From the NCBI GenBank assembly GCA_963826515.1, contig CAWGXI010000005.1, positions 310,001 to 374,000 of the forward strand: a DNA stretch of 64,000 bases, written 5' to 3'. The notes under the pieces are model-generated. The model worked only from the letters and a program-made list of their open reading frames with translations, had not been told where the DNA came from and searched no databases. Made by a program: the position numbers and the translations under genes. Below are positions 9,033 through 17,095 of the stretch, piece by piece (within the stretch, counting starts at the first letter, position 1; each line of letters opens with the position of its first letter). Origin of the DNA: DATFVJ01 sp963826515. GTDB lineage: Bacteria; Actinomycetota; Actinomycetes; Streptosporangiales; Streptosporangiaceae.

Positions 9033-10307
9033 GTGGAGTACTTGGGTCTGTCCGCTCTCAGCCTCGCTGACATCGATCTGTCCGATTACGCCTTCTGGGG
9101 GCGGCCACCAGCCGAGCGGGAGGCGGCATTCGCTCTCCTTCGGGCGCAACCGCAGCCGGTGTTCTTCCCCGAGCCCGAGGCTCCTGCCGCGTTCGGGCCG
9201 CGCGGCGCGGGTTACTACGCGCTGGTGAAGCACGCCGACGTGATCGGGGCGAGCAGGAACCACGACGTGTTCTGCTCCAGCGCCGGGGCGACCAGCATTG
9301 TCGACATGCCTGTCGAGTTCGCCGAGTACTTCGGCTCGATGATCAACATGGACGACCCGCGGCACGCACGGCTGCGGCGGATCGTATCCCGCGCCTTCAC
9401 GCCACGGATGATCAAGAAGTTCGAGGACGACGTGCACCGGACAGCCGGTCTCATCGTGGGCGACCTGGTCGATCGCGGGCCGTGCGACTTTGTCACCGCG
9501 GTGGCCGCCCAGCTACCCCTGAAGATCATCTGCGAGATGATGGGCGTCCCCGGTGATCATTACCGGATGGTGCTTGAGGACACCAACATCATCCTGTCCG
9601 GCGCCGATCCCGAGTTCATCGGCGACAGCTTCGATGACGCGGCCATCAAGATCCTCACTGCCGGCCAGGAACTCGGCCAGCTGGTACAGGACCTAGCCGC
9701 CGAGCGCACCATGCGCCCGGCGGACGACCTGGTGTCCGCGCTGGTCAACGCCAATATCGACGGCGAGGCGCTCACGTTCTCCGAGCTGGCGTCTTTCTTC
9801 ATCCTGCTTGTGGTGGCCGGCAACGAGACGACGCGGAACGCGATCTCCCACGCGCTCACCCTGTTCACCGATTTTCCTGCGCAGCGCGAACTGCTTCTCG
9901 AGGACTTCGAGGCCAGGATCGGCGGGGCGGTCGAGGAGATCGTCCGCTTCGCCTCGCCGGTCATCTTCATGCGCAGGACACTCACCAGGGACCACGCACT
10001 CGGCGGCCACCAGTACCGGGAGGGCGACAAGGTCGTGCTGTTCTACTGGGCCGCGAACCGCGACGAGACCGTCTTCCGCGACCCCGGGCGGTTCGACATC
10101 CTCAGGAACCCGAACCCGCACGTCGGGTTTGGCGGGCCAGGGCCGCATTTCTGCCTCGGCGCGCACCTCGCGCGGCGGGAGATCACCGTCATGCTGCGCG
10201 AACTCTTGCGCCGGGTGCCAGACATCCGGGCCACGGGCGAGCCGGACCGGCTGCTGTCCAGCTTCATCAACGGCGTCAAGCACCTGCCGTGCGACTTCAC
10301 ACGGTAG
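9033..10307 (+). CDS. Cytochrome P450 (CYP124/125/126-like)
   Basis: 424 residues, the usual length of a bacterial soluble P450. The I-helix oxygen-binding motif reads AGNETTR (about 265-271), a K-helix ExxR-like segment is EEIVRFASPVIFMRR, and the haem-thiolate loop is FGGPGPHFCLGAHLARRE (about 365-382) with the ligand Cys. The pattern ARLRRIVSRAFTPRMI is typical of the CYP124/125/142 group of terpenoid- and sterol-side-chain oxidases, so a lipid or isoprenoid substrate is plausible but unproven. GTG 9033 sits only 2 bp after AGGAAGG; TTG 9042 would give better spacing. A ferredoxin gene is not adjacent. Confidence 0.92.
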   Translation: MEYLGLSALSLADIDLSDYAFWGRPPAEREAAFALLRAQPQPVFFPEPEAPAAFGPRGAGYYALVKHADVIGASRNHDVFCSSAGATSIVDMPVEFAEYFGSMINMDDPRHARLRRIVSRAFTPRMIKKFEDDVHRTAGLIVGDLVDRGPCDFVTAVAAQLPLKIICEMMGVPGDHYRMVLEDTNIILSGADPEFIGDSFDDAAIKILTAGQELGQLVQDLAAERTMRPADDLVSALVNANIDGEALTFSELASFFILLVVAGNETTRNAISHALTLFTDFPAQRELLLEDFEARIGGAVEEIVRFASPVIFMRRTLTRDHALGGHQYREGDKVVLFYWAANRDETVFRDPGRFDILRNPNPHVGFGGPGPHFCLGAHLARREITVMLRELLRRVPDIRATGEPDRLLSSFINGVKHLPCDFTR

Positions 10308-10354
10308 CCGTTATCAGCGTCGCAGCGCGAGTGGAACTATCGGCGAGACCCGCC

Positions 10355-11698
10355 CTAGCTCCGTACGAGGTCTGGCGCGGATGGCTCGGCCGCGGGCTGG
10401 GCGAGCGGCTGGGCCGAAGGCTGAGCGATTAGCTTCGCCCCGGGCTCCCAATCAGGCCGCAGCGGCATACCCGAATTCCCGTCGGCATCCAGTCGCGCGC
10501 ACAATACCTGGTGCAGCTGGATGTGGTTGCGCTCGAAGCCGAGCCGCGACCCGGCCATGTAGAGGCGCCACACCCTGGCGGTGCCCTGACCCACTTCGGC
10601 GACTGCCTGTGCCCAGTGCGCGTCGAGGTTCGCGCACCAGCCAGCCAGGGTCATCGCGTAGTGCTCGCGCAGGTTCTCCTCGTGGCGCACCTCAAAGCCA
10701 GTGTCATGCATGACGGAGACGAGGTGCCCGGGACCTTCGAGCTCACCGTCAGGGAACACGTACCTGTTGATGAAACCGCTCTCGCGGATCGCGGGCTCGG
10801 TGTTGTCCGGCCTGGTGATGCAGTGATTGAGCAGCCGGCCGCCCGGCTTGAGCTTCCCGTAGAGGAAGGAAAAGTAGCTGGACAGATTGGCCTTGCCGAT
10901 GTGCTCGGTCAGCCCGATCGAGCTCACCGCATCGAAACCAGTCTCCCGCACATCGCGGTAGTCGAGGTGGCGCACTTCGGCGAGGTCGCTGAGACCCGCT
11001 GCCTCGATCGCGCGCTGCGCCCATTCGGCCTGCTGGCGGGACAGCGTGACGCCGAGTGAGCGGACCCCGTACTCGCGCGCCGCGTGCATGACCATGCCGC
11101 CCCAGCCGCAGCCAACATCGAGCAGCCGCATGCCCCCGCGCAACCCCAGTTTCCGCGCGACCAGGTCGAACTTGTACGCCTGCGCCTCCTCGAGTGTGGC
11201 GTCCGCAGTCGGGTAGCAGGCGCAGGTGTAGGCCATCGACGGGCCGAGCACCCACTCGTAGAAGCGGTTCGACACGTCGTAGTGATGCGAGATCGCGCTG
11301 GCGTCACGTTGCTTGGAGTGCCGGCGCCCGCCGACCCAGCGCCTGCCGTTGCGCACCTCCTGCGGTGGCGGCGGCACCCGCGGGAAGAGAACTTTGACAC
11401 CGCCTAGCTCGCGCAGCAAGCGCAGCCGTTCTGGCCAGTCCGTGTCGGTCATCTGGGCCTTGGACAGGCGGACCAGGGCGATATACATGTCACCCTCGAC
11501 GTCGATATGCCCGGACACGTACGCGCGGGCGAGACCTAGCGCACCCGGTGCCTGCGCCAGGTAGGACACGGCGACCGGGGAGCGGACCGTTACCTTGATG
11601 TCGGCACCGGGCTTGCCCGCGGCGCTTCCGTCGTACGCGTGGAACTCGACTGGCGAGCCCGGTCCCGCGACCCGTTCGAAGACATCAGCCAGTGCCAT
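10355..11698 (-). CDS. tmsB: Fatty acid methyltransferase, cyclopropane synthase family (TmsB/UfaA1/BfaB-like)
   Basis: 447 residues. An N-terminal SCP2-like region is followed by the class I methyltransferase core of the mycolic/cyclopropane fatty acid synthase family, with SAM motif I LLDVGCGWGGM (about 190-200), the substrate-side ISHHYDVSNRFYEWVLGPS and the conserved SSIGLTEHIG. Family knowledge: TmsB/UfaA1 methylenates oleoyl-phospholipid at C10, the first step to tuberculostearic acid. The assignment rests on the companion oxidoreductase directly upstream on the same strand. The C-terminus ends in an Ala/Pro/Gln repeat (AQPSAQPLAQPAAEPSA). Separated from tmsA by 162 bp occupied by a 16-bp tandem array. 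Confidence 0.85.
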   Translation of the reverse strand: MALADVFERVAGPGSPVEFHAYDGSAAGKPGADIKVTVRSPVAVSYLAQAPGALGLARAYVSGHIDVEGDMYIALVRLSKAQMTDTDWPERLRLLRELGGVKVLFPRVPPPPQEVRNGRRWVGGRRHSKQRDASAISHHYDVSNRFYEWVLGPSMAYTCACYPTADATLEEAQAYKFDLVARKLGLRGGMRLLDVGCGWGGMVMHAAREYGVRSLGVTLSRQQAEWAQRAIEAAGLSDLAEVRHLDYRDVRETGFDAVSSIGLTEHIGKANLSSYFSFLYGKLKPGGRLLNHCITRPDNTEPAIRESGFINRYVFPDGELEGPGHLVSVMHDTGFEVRHEENLREHYAMTLAGWCANLDAHWAQAVAEVGQGTARVWRLYMAGSRLGFERNHIQLHQVLCARLDADGNSGMPLRPDWEPGAKLIAQPSAQPLAQPAAEPSAPDLVRS

Positions 11699-11760
11699 GT
11701 TTGCGTCCTCCCCACAAGCGCTATCCGCGCTGATACCGTTATCCGCTGCTAGTGCTATCC

Positions 11761-11864
11761 GCCGCTATGGCTATCCGCCGCTATGGCTATCCGCCGCTAT
11801 GGCTATCCGCCGCTATGGCTATCCGCCGCTATGGCTATCCGCCGCTATGGCTATCCGCCGCTAC
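11761..11864. repeat. 16-bp tandem repeat, 6.5 perfect copies, between tmsA and tmsB
   Basis: The unit GCCGCTATGGCTATCC is repeated six times exactly plus a partial seventh; degenerate copies extend upstream to about 11740. The array fills most of the tmsA-tmsB intercistronic gap and its end touches the tmsA stop codon. The period is not a multiple of three, unlike the coding repeats in this window. Confidence 0.93.
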
Positions 11865-13510
11865 CGCCCGCACACACACTTGTCATAGAGGCCGAGCAAG
11901 CGTCCATCAGGATCGTAGGCGCGCTTGAGATCCTGGTACGCCTGGCCGTTGTACTGCCGCCAGAACTCGTCCTCTGTGTAGAAGGCGGTCGAGTACAATC
12001 CTTTGCGGCCGCCGAGCGCCGTGACCTCGTCCTCGACTAGCCGGTTGTGGTGACCGTCGGGCTGGCCGGGCTCAAGCGGAACTGTCCCCCAGAAGCCAAA
12101 GTTGACGTACACGTGGCCCGGCTCTAGCGGATAAAGCGGCCAGCTCGCACCACTGCGCAGCCGCAGCGGGCACAGCCAGACCGGGCTCATGCCGATGTCA
12201 CGGAAGAAGAAGTCGAGGAAGCGGGCGCCGCGCTCAACCGGGATCTCGACGTCCTGAATGACATCCTCTCGCGCGCTGACCTGGCGTGACCTGTTCATCT
12301 GTTCGGTAAGCCCGTACCTGCGGTCGAAGGCGACGAGTCGCCGGTACACGTCGGAGCGCCGGTACCTTCGCGGCCACATCCGGCGGATGGCCGGATTCTG
12401 GACGCCGAACGGGCGCGAGCACCAGAACCAATCCGTGTCCCACCGCCACAGGTAGTCGCGAATGGTCAGGAAGTCCTCGCGGTACTGCTGGACGGACCGG
12501 TAGTAGATCCGCTGGCCCGTGTAGTCACTCAGCCACGGTGCGACATCGCTGAAAGTTCCGAGAGTGAGATACACCTCATCGGGACCGAACGCGATCCCGT
12601 CGACGAAATCGACCGGCGCGCCGTCGATGGTCCCCTCCGCGGCGACCTTCCCGACCGCGCGCATGCAGTCGTCCAGGCTCCCGAACGGCCGGTGGCGGAG
12701 ATGCACATACGGTTTTACGGGCTCGAGCTCGATGGTGAGCGACAATGCGTAGCCGAGGGTACCGTAGGAGTTAGGGAAGCCGTAGAAGAGCCGCGCGTGC
12801 TCGCCTTCCGGCGCGGCGGTCACGACACGGCCGTCGCCTGTCAGGATCTCCATCTCGATGACGGATTCGTGCGGAAGGCCGTTGCGGAGGGACGTAGATT
12901 CGATACCGAGTCCGGTGACCGCGCCGCCGAGAGTGATCGTCTTCAGCTGGGGCACGACGAGCGGCATCATGCCGTAGCGCAAGGTGGCGTCGGCCAGGTG
13001 CTCGTACGTAGTCATCCCGCCGACGACCGCCGTGCGCGCCACCGGGTCCACGTGCAGCACCTGGCCGAAGGCCGAGACATCGAGGCCGCGGCGGGCGGGT
13101 GCGGGGTCGCGGAACCTGAAAAGGTTCGACGTCGGCTTGGCGAGGCGCACGGGTTCCCCTGCTGGGAGTTCGGCATAAGCCTGGCGCAGCGCCGCGACAG
13201 CAGCGCGATACCGGCCGGATGCTGCGGCTGGCACGGTTGCCGATGCGGCGGGTTCCGCGCCGCTGCCGGCCGCCCGGCGCTCCTCGCTGCTCCCGAGGCG
13301 CTCCTCGCTGCTCCCGACGCGCTCCTCGCTGCTGCTCCCGACGCGCTCCTCGCTGCTCCCGACGCGCTCCTCGCCGGCGACCACGCTGCCCGTCGCGTGC
13401 CCGGCTGCAATGCCCCCGTCTGCCTTGCCGTCATCGCCCTCCGCGGCACCGCCGGACGGGCGGCCGCCCGGCGAAGGGCCTGCGGTGGCCGCACCTGTGA
13501 CGCCTGTCAC
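11861..13510 (-). CDS. tmsA: FAD-binding oxidoreductase, 10-methylene fatty acid reductase (TmsA/BfaA-like)
   Basis: 549 residues from GTG 13510, preceded by GGGAGAGG. Residues from about 90 onward follow the DWARF24/GMC-unlike FAD-binding-4 oxidoreductase family: RLAKPTSNLFRFR, GGMTTYEHLADATLRYGMMP and LKTITLGGAVTGLGIESTSL, the flavin-binding loop. The C-terminal half carries many aromatics and ends RLLGLYDKCVCGR. Family knowledge: TmsA/BfaA uses NADPH and FAD to reduce the 10-methylene acyl chain made by TmsB, giving 10-methylstearate in phospholipids. The first ~85 residues are an unusual extension with EERVGSS heptad repeats. It is transcribed toward tmsB and diverges from the split-barrel gene at 13568 with 57 bp between. 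Confidence 0.85.
   Translation of the reverse strand: MTGVTGAATAGPSPGGRPSGGAAEGDDGKADGGIAAGHATGSVVAGEERVGSSEERVGSSSEERVGSSEERLGSSEERRAAGSGAEPAASATVPAAASGRYRAAVAALRQAYAELPAGEPVRLAKPTSNLFRFRDPAPARRGLDVSAFGQVLHVDPVARTAVVGGMTTYEHLADATLRYGMMPLVVPQLKTITLGGAVTGLGIESTSLRNGLPHESVIEMEILTGDGRVVTAAPEGEHARLFYGFPNSYGTLGYALSLTIELEPVKPYVHLRHRPFGSLDDCMRAVGKVAAEGTIDGAPVDFVDGIAFGPDEVYLTLGTFSDVAPWLSDYTGQRIYYRSVQQYREDFLTIRDYLWRWDTDWFWCSRPFGVQNPAIRRMWPRRYRRSDVYRRLVAFDRRYGLTEQMNRSRQVSAREDVIQDVEIPVERGARFLDFFFRDIGMSPVWLCPLRLRSGASWPLYPLEPGHVYVNFGFWGTVPLEPGQPDGHHNRLVEDEVTALGGRKGLYSTAFYTEDEFWRQYNGQAYQDLKRAYDPDGRLLGLYDKCVCGR
13277..13375 (-). repeat. 21-bp coding tandem repeat in tmsA
   Basis: About 4.5 units of GCGCTCCTCGCTGCTCCCGA-type sequence (one unit is 24 bp, with an extra GCT) encode EERVGSS/EERLGSS heptads in the N-terminal extension of the TmsA-like protein. 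All lengths are multiples of three, so the frame is kept. Confidence 0.88.
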
Positions 13511-13567
13511 GAGCCTCTCCCTTCTGCTGAGCCGCCTCCTGCGGCAGGGTTGACGCGGGAGGTTCCA

Positions 13568-14194
13568 ATGGGAAAGTTGTATGCCGAACTGGACGAACGG
13601 CTCATTGAGTTTATCGCGGACCAGCCGGTTTACTTCGTGGCGACCGCACCGTCCCTGTCCAGCTCCGGTGCCGGCGGTCACGTCAACGTGTCACCCAAGG
13701 GCTACCGCGGCACTTTCGCCATCCTCGGCCCGGGTACGGTCGCGTACCTGGACCTTACCGGCAGCGGCGCGGAGACCATCGCCCATATCCGGCAGAACGG
13801 GCGTATCACGGTCATGTTCTGCTCCTTCCGCGAGCAACCCAAGATCCTGCGCCTATATGGCACTGGGCGGGTGGTACTGCCCGCCGCGCCGGAGTTCGAG
13901 GGGCTGCTCGGGCGCTTTTCGTGGCGGGCCAGCGAGAACGGTGGCCGCGGCGACCGTCGCGCGATCATCGTCGTGGAACTCGACCGGATCTCCGATTCGT
14001 GCGGCTACGCAGTGCCGCTGATGGACCTGCGCGATGAACGTGACCTGCTAAACCGCTGGTCGGAGAAGCAGACGGTGGACGGCCTCGTGCGCTACCGGGC
14101 GGAGCGAAATGCCGTCAGCATCGACGGCCTGCCGGCACTCACGCCAGGCGACGGTGCCGACGACGCCTCTGGATTAATCGCCATGCCGCCATGA
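13568..14194 (+). CDS. Pyridoxamine 5'-phosphate oxidase-family (FMN split-barrel) protein
   Basis: 208 residues from ATG 13568, preceded by GGGAGG. The N-terminal barrel strands are clear (QPVYFVATAPS, HVNVSPKGYRGTFAILGPGT, TAYLDLTGSG-type, GRITVMFCSF), followed by LRLYGTGRVV, a layout seen in actinobacterial PNPOx-like proteins of about 200 residues. These bind FMN or F420 and reduce unknown substrates; a real vitamin B6 role is not implied. Divergent from tmsA, so the two could share a control region. It ends in a long inverted repeat shared with the convergent fhs gene. Confidence 0.85.
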   Translation: MGKLYAELDERLIEFIADQPVYFVATAPSLSSSGAGGHVNVSPKGYRGTFAILGPGTVAYLDLTGSGAETIAHIRQNGRITVMFCSFREQPKILRLYGTGRVVLPAAPEFEGLLGRFSWRASENGGRGDRRAIIVVELDRISDSCGYAVPLMDLRDERDLLNRWSEKQTVDGLVRYRAERNAVSIDGLPALTPGDGADDASGLIAMPP

Positions 14195-14256
14195 TCCGTT
14201 CTCGTGTGAACTTGCCCGCGCTATCGGCCGGATATTTAACACGAGAAGGGATCATG
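14190..14256. terminator. Bidirectional hairpin between PNPOx-like gene and fhs
   Basis: The left arm CATGATCCGTTCTCGTGT (14190-14207) and the right arm ACACGAGAAGGGATCATG (14239-14256) pair at 17 of 18 positions around a ~31-nt loop. It sits exactly where the two convergent genes end and overlaps the last codons of both, so it probably terminates both transcripts. Confidence 0.7.
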
Positions 14257-16017
14257 AGGAACTAGGCGGCCGGGATCATGAGGGACTAGGCGGCCGCTCG
14301 CATGCGTGGGCCGCGTTCCACGCGCCGAGACGAGGCCCACTACCTCGCCGGCCTCGTCAATGTCGATGACCTCCGCTGCGGGCGCGGAGGAGAGCCCGGG
14401 CATCGTGCTTATGTCGCCGCTGATCGCGTAGATGAATCCCGCCCCGGCGGAGGCCCTGGCCTCGCGCACCGGCATCCGCCAGCCGGTGGGAGCGCCCTTC
14501 AGGCTGGGATCCGACGACAGCGACAGGTGGGTCTTGGCGATGCACACGGGCAGATTCCCGAAAACGTCGCGCTCGTACATGTCGAGCTGGCGGCCTGCCG
14601 CCGGAGCGAAATCGACGCCCTCCGCACCGTAGATCTGCGTCGCGATCGTCTCGATCTTCTGGCGGAGCGGCATCTCGCTCGGGTAGAGCAGCTCGAACTT
14701 GCCAGGCTCCTCGGCTGCCTCTGCCACCGCGCAGGCGAGTTCCACCGCGCCCTTGCCACCGTCGGCGAAGTGGGTCGTGACGGCGCACCGCACGCCCATC
14801 GACTCGGCGATCTCCGTGATGGCCGCGTGTTCGGAGGCGAAGTCTTCCGGGAAGGCGTTGATCGCCACCACCGGAGTGACGCCGTGGCGCGTGATGTTCT
14901 CGATCTGCTTACGCAGGTTCGCGCCGCCGATTTGAACCTCTTCAGGGTTCTCGGCGAGGAGCTCGGGCGGCAGCGGCCGGCCTGCCACGATCCGGTAGTT
15001 GCCCGAGTGAGCCTTCAGGCTGCGCACCGTGCACACCACCACGGCTGCGTCAGGGACGAGACCGGAGGTCCGGCACTTGATGTTGAAGAAGCGTTCTGCT
15101 CCCATATCGGCGCCGAAGCCTGCCTCCGTGATGAGGTAGTCCCCGCCGTGGATCGCGATTAGATCGCCGATCACCGACGAATTCCCGTGCGCGATGTTGC
15201 CGAACGGGCCGGTGTGGACAAGTACCGGCGTTCCTTCGAGCGTCTGGACGAGGTTCGGCTTGATCGCCTCACGTGCGATCACCGTCATCGCCCCAGCGGC
15301 CTTCAACTGCTCGGCGGTGACCGGCTCACCGGCTGGCGTGAAGCCGACCACGATCCGCCCGAGCCGTGCCCGCAGATCGTGCAGAGACGTCGAGAGCGCG
15401 AGGATCGCCATCACCTCGGACGCGGCGGTGATGTCGAAACCGCTCTGGCGGGTGACACCATTCATCCGCGACCCAAGCCCGATGACGATGTTGCGAAGGG
15501 CCCTGTCGTTCACGTCAAGGACGCGGCGCCAGGTGATGTTGTGGAGGTCGAGTCCCAGTTTGTTGCCGCGCTGCAAGTGGTTGCCGACCATCGCGGAAAG
15601 CAGGTCGTGCGCGGCGGTGACGGCGTGCATGTCGCCGGTCAGATGGAGGTTGACCGTCTCGAACGGGACCGCCTGGCTGTAGCCTCCGCCCGCGGCACCC
15701 CCCTTGATGCCGAAGGTCGGGCCCATGGACGCCTGGCGGATGGTGACGACCCCGCGCCTGCCGATGTGGCGCATCGCCTGCCCGAGCCCGAGCGCGACGG
15801 TTGTCTTGCCCTCGCCGAACGGCGTCGGAGTGATAGCGGATACGACAACGTAGCGGGCCCGCGGCCGACCTGCAAGCTGGTCAATGGCGGCGAGCTTTAT
15901 CTTGGCGACGTGCTCGCCGTACGGCTCAAGCAGGTGCGGCGGAATCCCCATGTCGTCGGCGACATCCGCGACCGGCCTAAGCTTAGCTAGACGGGCAATT
16001 TCAAGCGCAGTCAGCAT
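14236..16017 (-). CDS. fhs: Formate-tetrahydrofolate ligase
   Basis: About 593 residues from ATG 16017 (AAGGGAG 11 nt upstream; a GTG at 16059 is an alternative). The P-loop TPFGEGKTTVALGLGQA (about 65-80), the PTFGIKGGAAGGGYSQ segment, DLHNITWRRVLDVNDRAL and FNIKCRTSGLVPDAAV are all characteristic. The enzyme joins formate to THF using ATP, giving 10-formyl-THF for purine and formyl-methionine supply. It ends beyond the usual C-terminus with a duplicated GRLVPHDP octapeptide, encoded by a 24-bp tandem pair at about 14250-14297 that runs into the terminator hairpin. Monocistronic, convergent with the PNPOx-like gene. Confidence 0.95.
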   Translation of the reverse strand: MLTALEIARLAKLRPVADVADDMGIPPHLLEPYGEHVAKIKLAAIDQLAGRPRARYVVVSAITPTPFGEGKTTVALGLGQAMRHIGRRGVVTIRQASMGPTFGIKGGAAGGGYSQAVPFETVNLHLTGDMHAVTAAHDLLSAMVGNHLQRGNKLGLDLHNITWRRVLDVNDRALRNIVIGLGSRMNGVTRQSGFDITAASEVMAILALSTSLHDLRARLGRIVVGFTPAGEPVTAEQLKAAGAMTVIAREAIKPNLVQTLEGTPVLVHTGPFGNIAHGNSSVIGDLIAIHGGDYLITEAGFGADMGAERFFNIKCRTSGLVPDAAVVVCTVRSLKAHSGNYRIVAGRPLPPELLAENPEEVQIGGANLRKQIENITRHGVTPVVAINAFPEDFASEHAAITEIAESMGVRCAVTTHFADGGKGAVELACAVAEAAEEPGKFELLYPSEMPLRQKIETIATQIYGAEGVDFAPAAGRQLDMYERDVFGNLPVCIAKTHLSLSSDPSLKGAPTGWRMPVREARASAGAGFIYAISGDISTMPGLSSAPAAEVIDIDEAGEVVGLVSARGTRPTHASGRLVPHDPGRLVPHDPFSC

Positions 16018-16465
16018 CGCCAGATCGGCTCCCTTAACGTGTTGTGGGCGGGTCAGCACTCGCAGGTATCTTCAGGATCGCCCGGTGGGCCGGCCCATTC
16101 GTCAAGGTCGGCTTGCCACACACTCCGAGCCAGAGCCGAAGGTCCCACGCCAGGTCACGTCGGCCACACAGGCCCAGCGCGTCGCGGACGCGGTCATAGC
16201 CCGGCGAGGGGGAAGCGCGCTCGGGGCGCCGATCGCCTGCCGGTTACCGGGACACCCGCCCTACCCAGATCGCTGCAATACCGTAGTCGGCTGAGCGCAA
16301 ACTGCGGCCAACCGTGCCAGGATCTAAGTTGATAGCTCCCGCAAGGCCCCCAACGAGCCGCCGGACTGGCATTGTCATAAGGGTGCCTACTACTTGCCCG
16401 GCGGAGTGTGGCTCCCCGCGCCGGTCTCGCCGAGCCCGATGACGACGACAGGACGAGCCTTACCC
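16018..16465. other. Intergenic region between fhs and the HATPase gene
   Basis: About 450 bp between two divergent genes. I see no coding frame with family signal, no clear palindrome and no riboswitch-like structure. It presumably holds both promoters. Confidence 0.4.
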
Positions 16466-16984
16466 ATGACCAGCACGCCGGTTCAGTCGAACCTGAAGCT
16501 GGGAGCGTACCCAACCGCGGCCTCGTGCGCTCGGCTGCACGCCAAGTCGCTGGCATGGGAGTGGGGGCTCACGGAACTGGCGGATACTGTCGAACTGGTC
16601 GTCTCTGAACTGACGACCAATGGTGTCAAGGCAGCCGCCGCGCACAAGGACGGCGACGAGGCGGGACTCCCTTATGTGTGGGTGCGTCTTACGCCCGGCC
16701 AGCGCCAGGTGCTGGTTGAGGTCTGGGACAGCAATCCTGACCCGCCGGTACGCGCCGAGCCTGATCTCACCGCGGAGAACGGCCGCGGGCTCCTCCTCGT
16801 CGAGGCTGTCAGCGCGACGTGGGGGTATTACCACGTCACCGATGACGCCGATGACTCCCGTGAGCCGGGTGCCGAGCACCAGCCGACAGGAAAAGTTGTG
16901 TGGGCCCTGGTGGCGGCGGAGCGTGGTGGCGAGTCCGGCCGGCATGCTGGCGGCGCGCGAGAAGACGATGACATCTCGGCATGA
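16466..16984 (+). CDS. HATPase_c anti-sigma/SpoIIAB-type ATP-binding regulatory protein
   Basis: About 172 residues from ATG 16466 (ATG 16439 is possible). It has the GHKL layout of actinobacterial anti-sigma-like kinases: N-box ELVVSELTTNGVKAA (about 40-54), then VWDSNPDPPVRAEPDLTAENGRGL with the G1/G2 region, and WGYYHV. Such stand-alone domains bind ATP and partner anti-anti-sigma factors or act as serine kinases; partners are not encoded nearby. The C-terminus is acidic (EDDDISA). It stands alone, divergent from fhs and upstream of the racemase-like gene. Confidence 0.82.
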   Translation: MTSTPVQSNLKLGAYPTAASCARLHAKSLAWEWGLTELADTVELVVSELTTNGVKAAAAHKDGDEAGLPYVWVRLTPGQRQVLVEVWDSNPDPPVRAEPDLTAENGRGLLLVEAVSATWGYYHVTDDADDSREPGAEHQPTGKVVWALVAAERGGESGRHAGGAREDDDISA

Positions 16985-17095
16985 CATCACTCGCGGTTAT
17001 CCGCAAGCTCGTGGTGACGTCGGCCGGCTATGGCCTGCGCGGCGGTTTATCGCCATCGCGCTGGCGTTTCATGGTGCGCCGCTAAGGTTGGGCGC

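Noticed and set aside
2079..10307. An enediyne biosynthetic gene cluster
   Set aside because: Only the degenerate PKS-like gene is present. None of the usual accessory genes (thioesterase, E3/E4/E5-type) are next to it, and the P450 and Acg genes are not specific.
11595..11888. Plus-strand frame translating the 16-bp array (YPPLWLSAAMAIRR repeats)
   Set aside because: The array is non-coding spacer between two minus-strand genes. The period of 16 makes it cycle through frames.
12692..13567. Plus-strand extension of the split-barrel gene over tmsA
   Set aside because: It is the complement of tmsA. The RBS and ATG at 13568 and the family start there.
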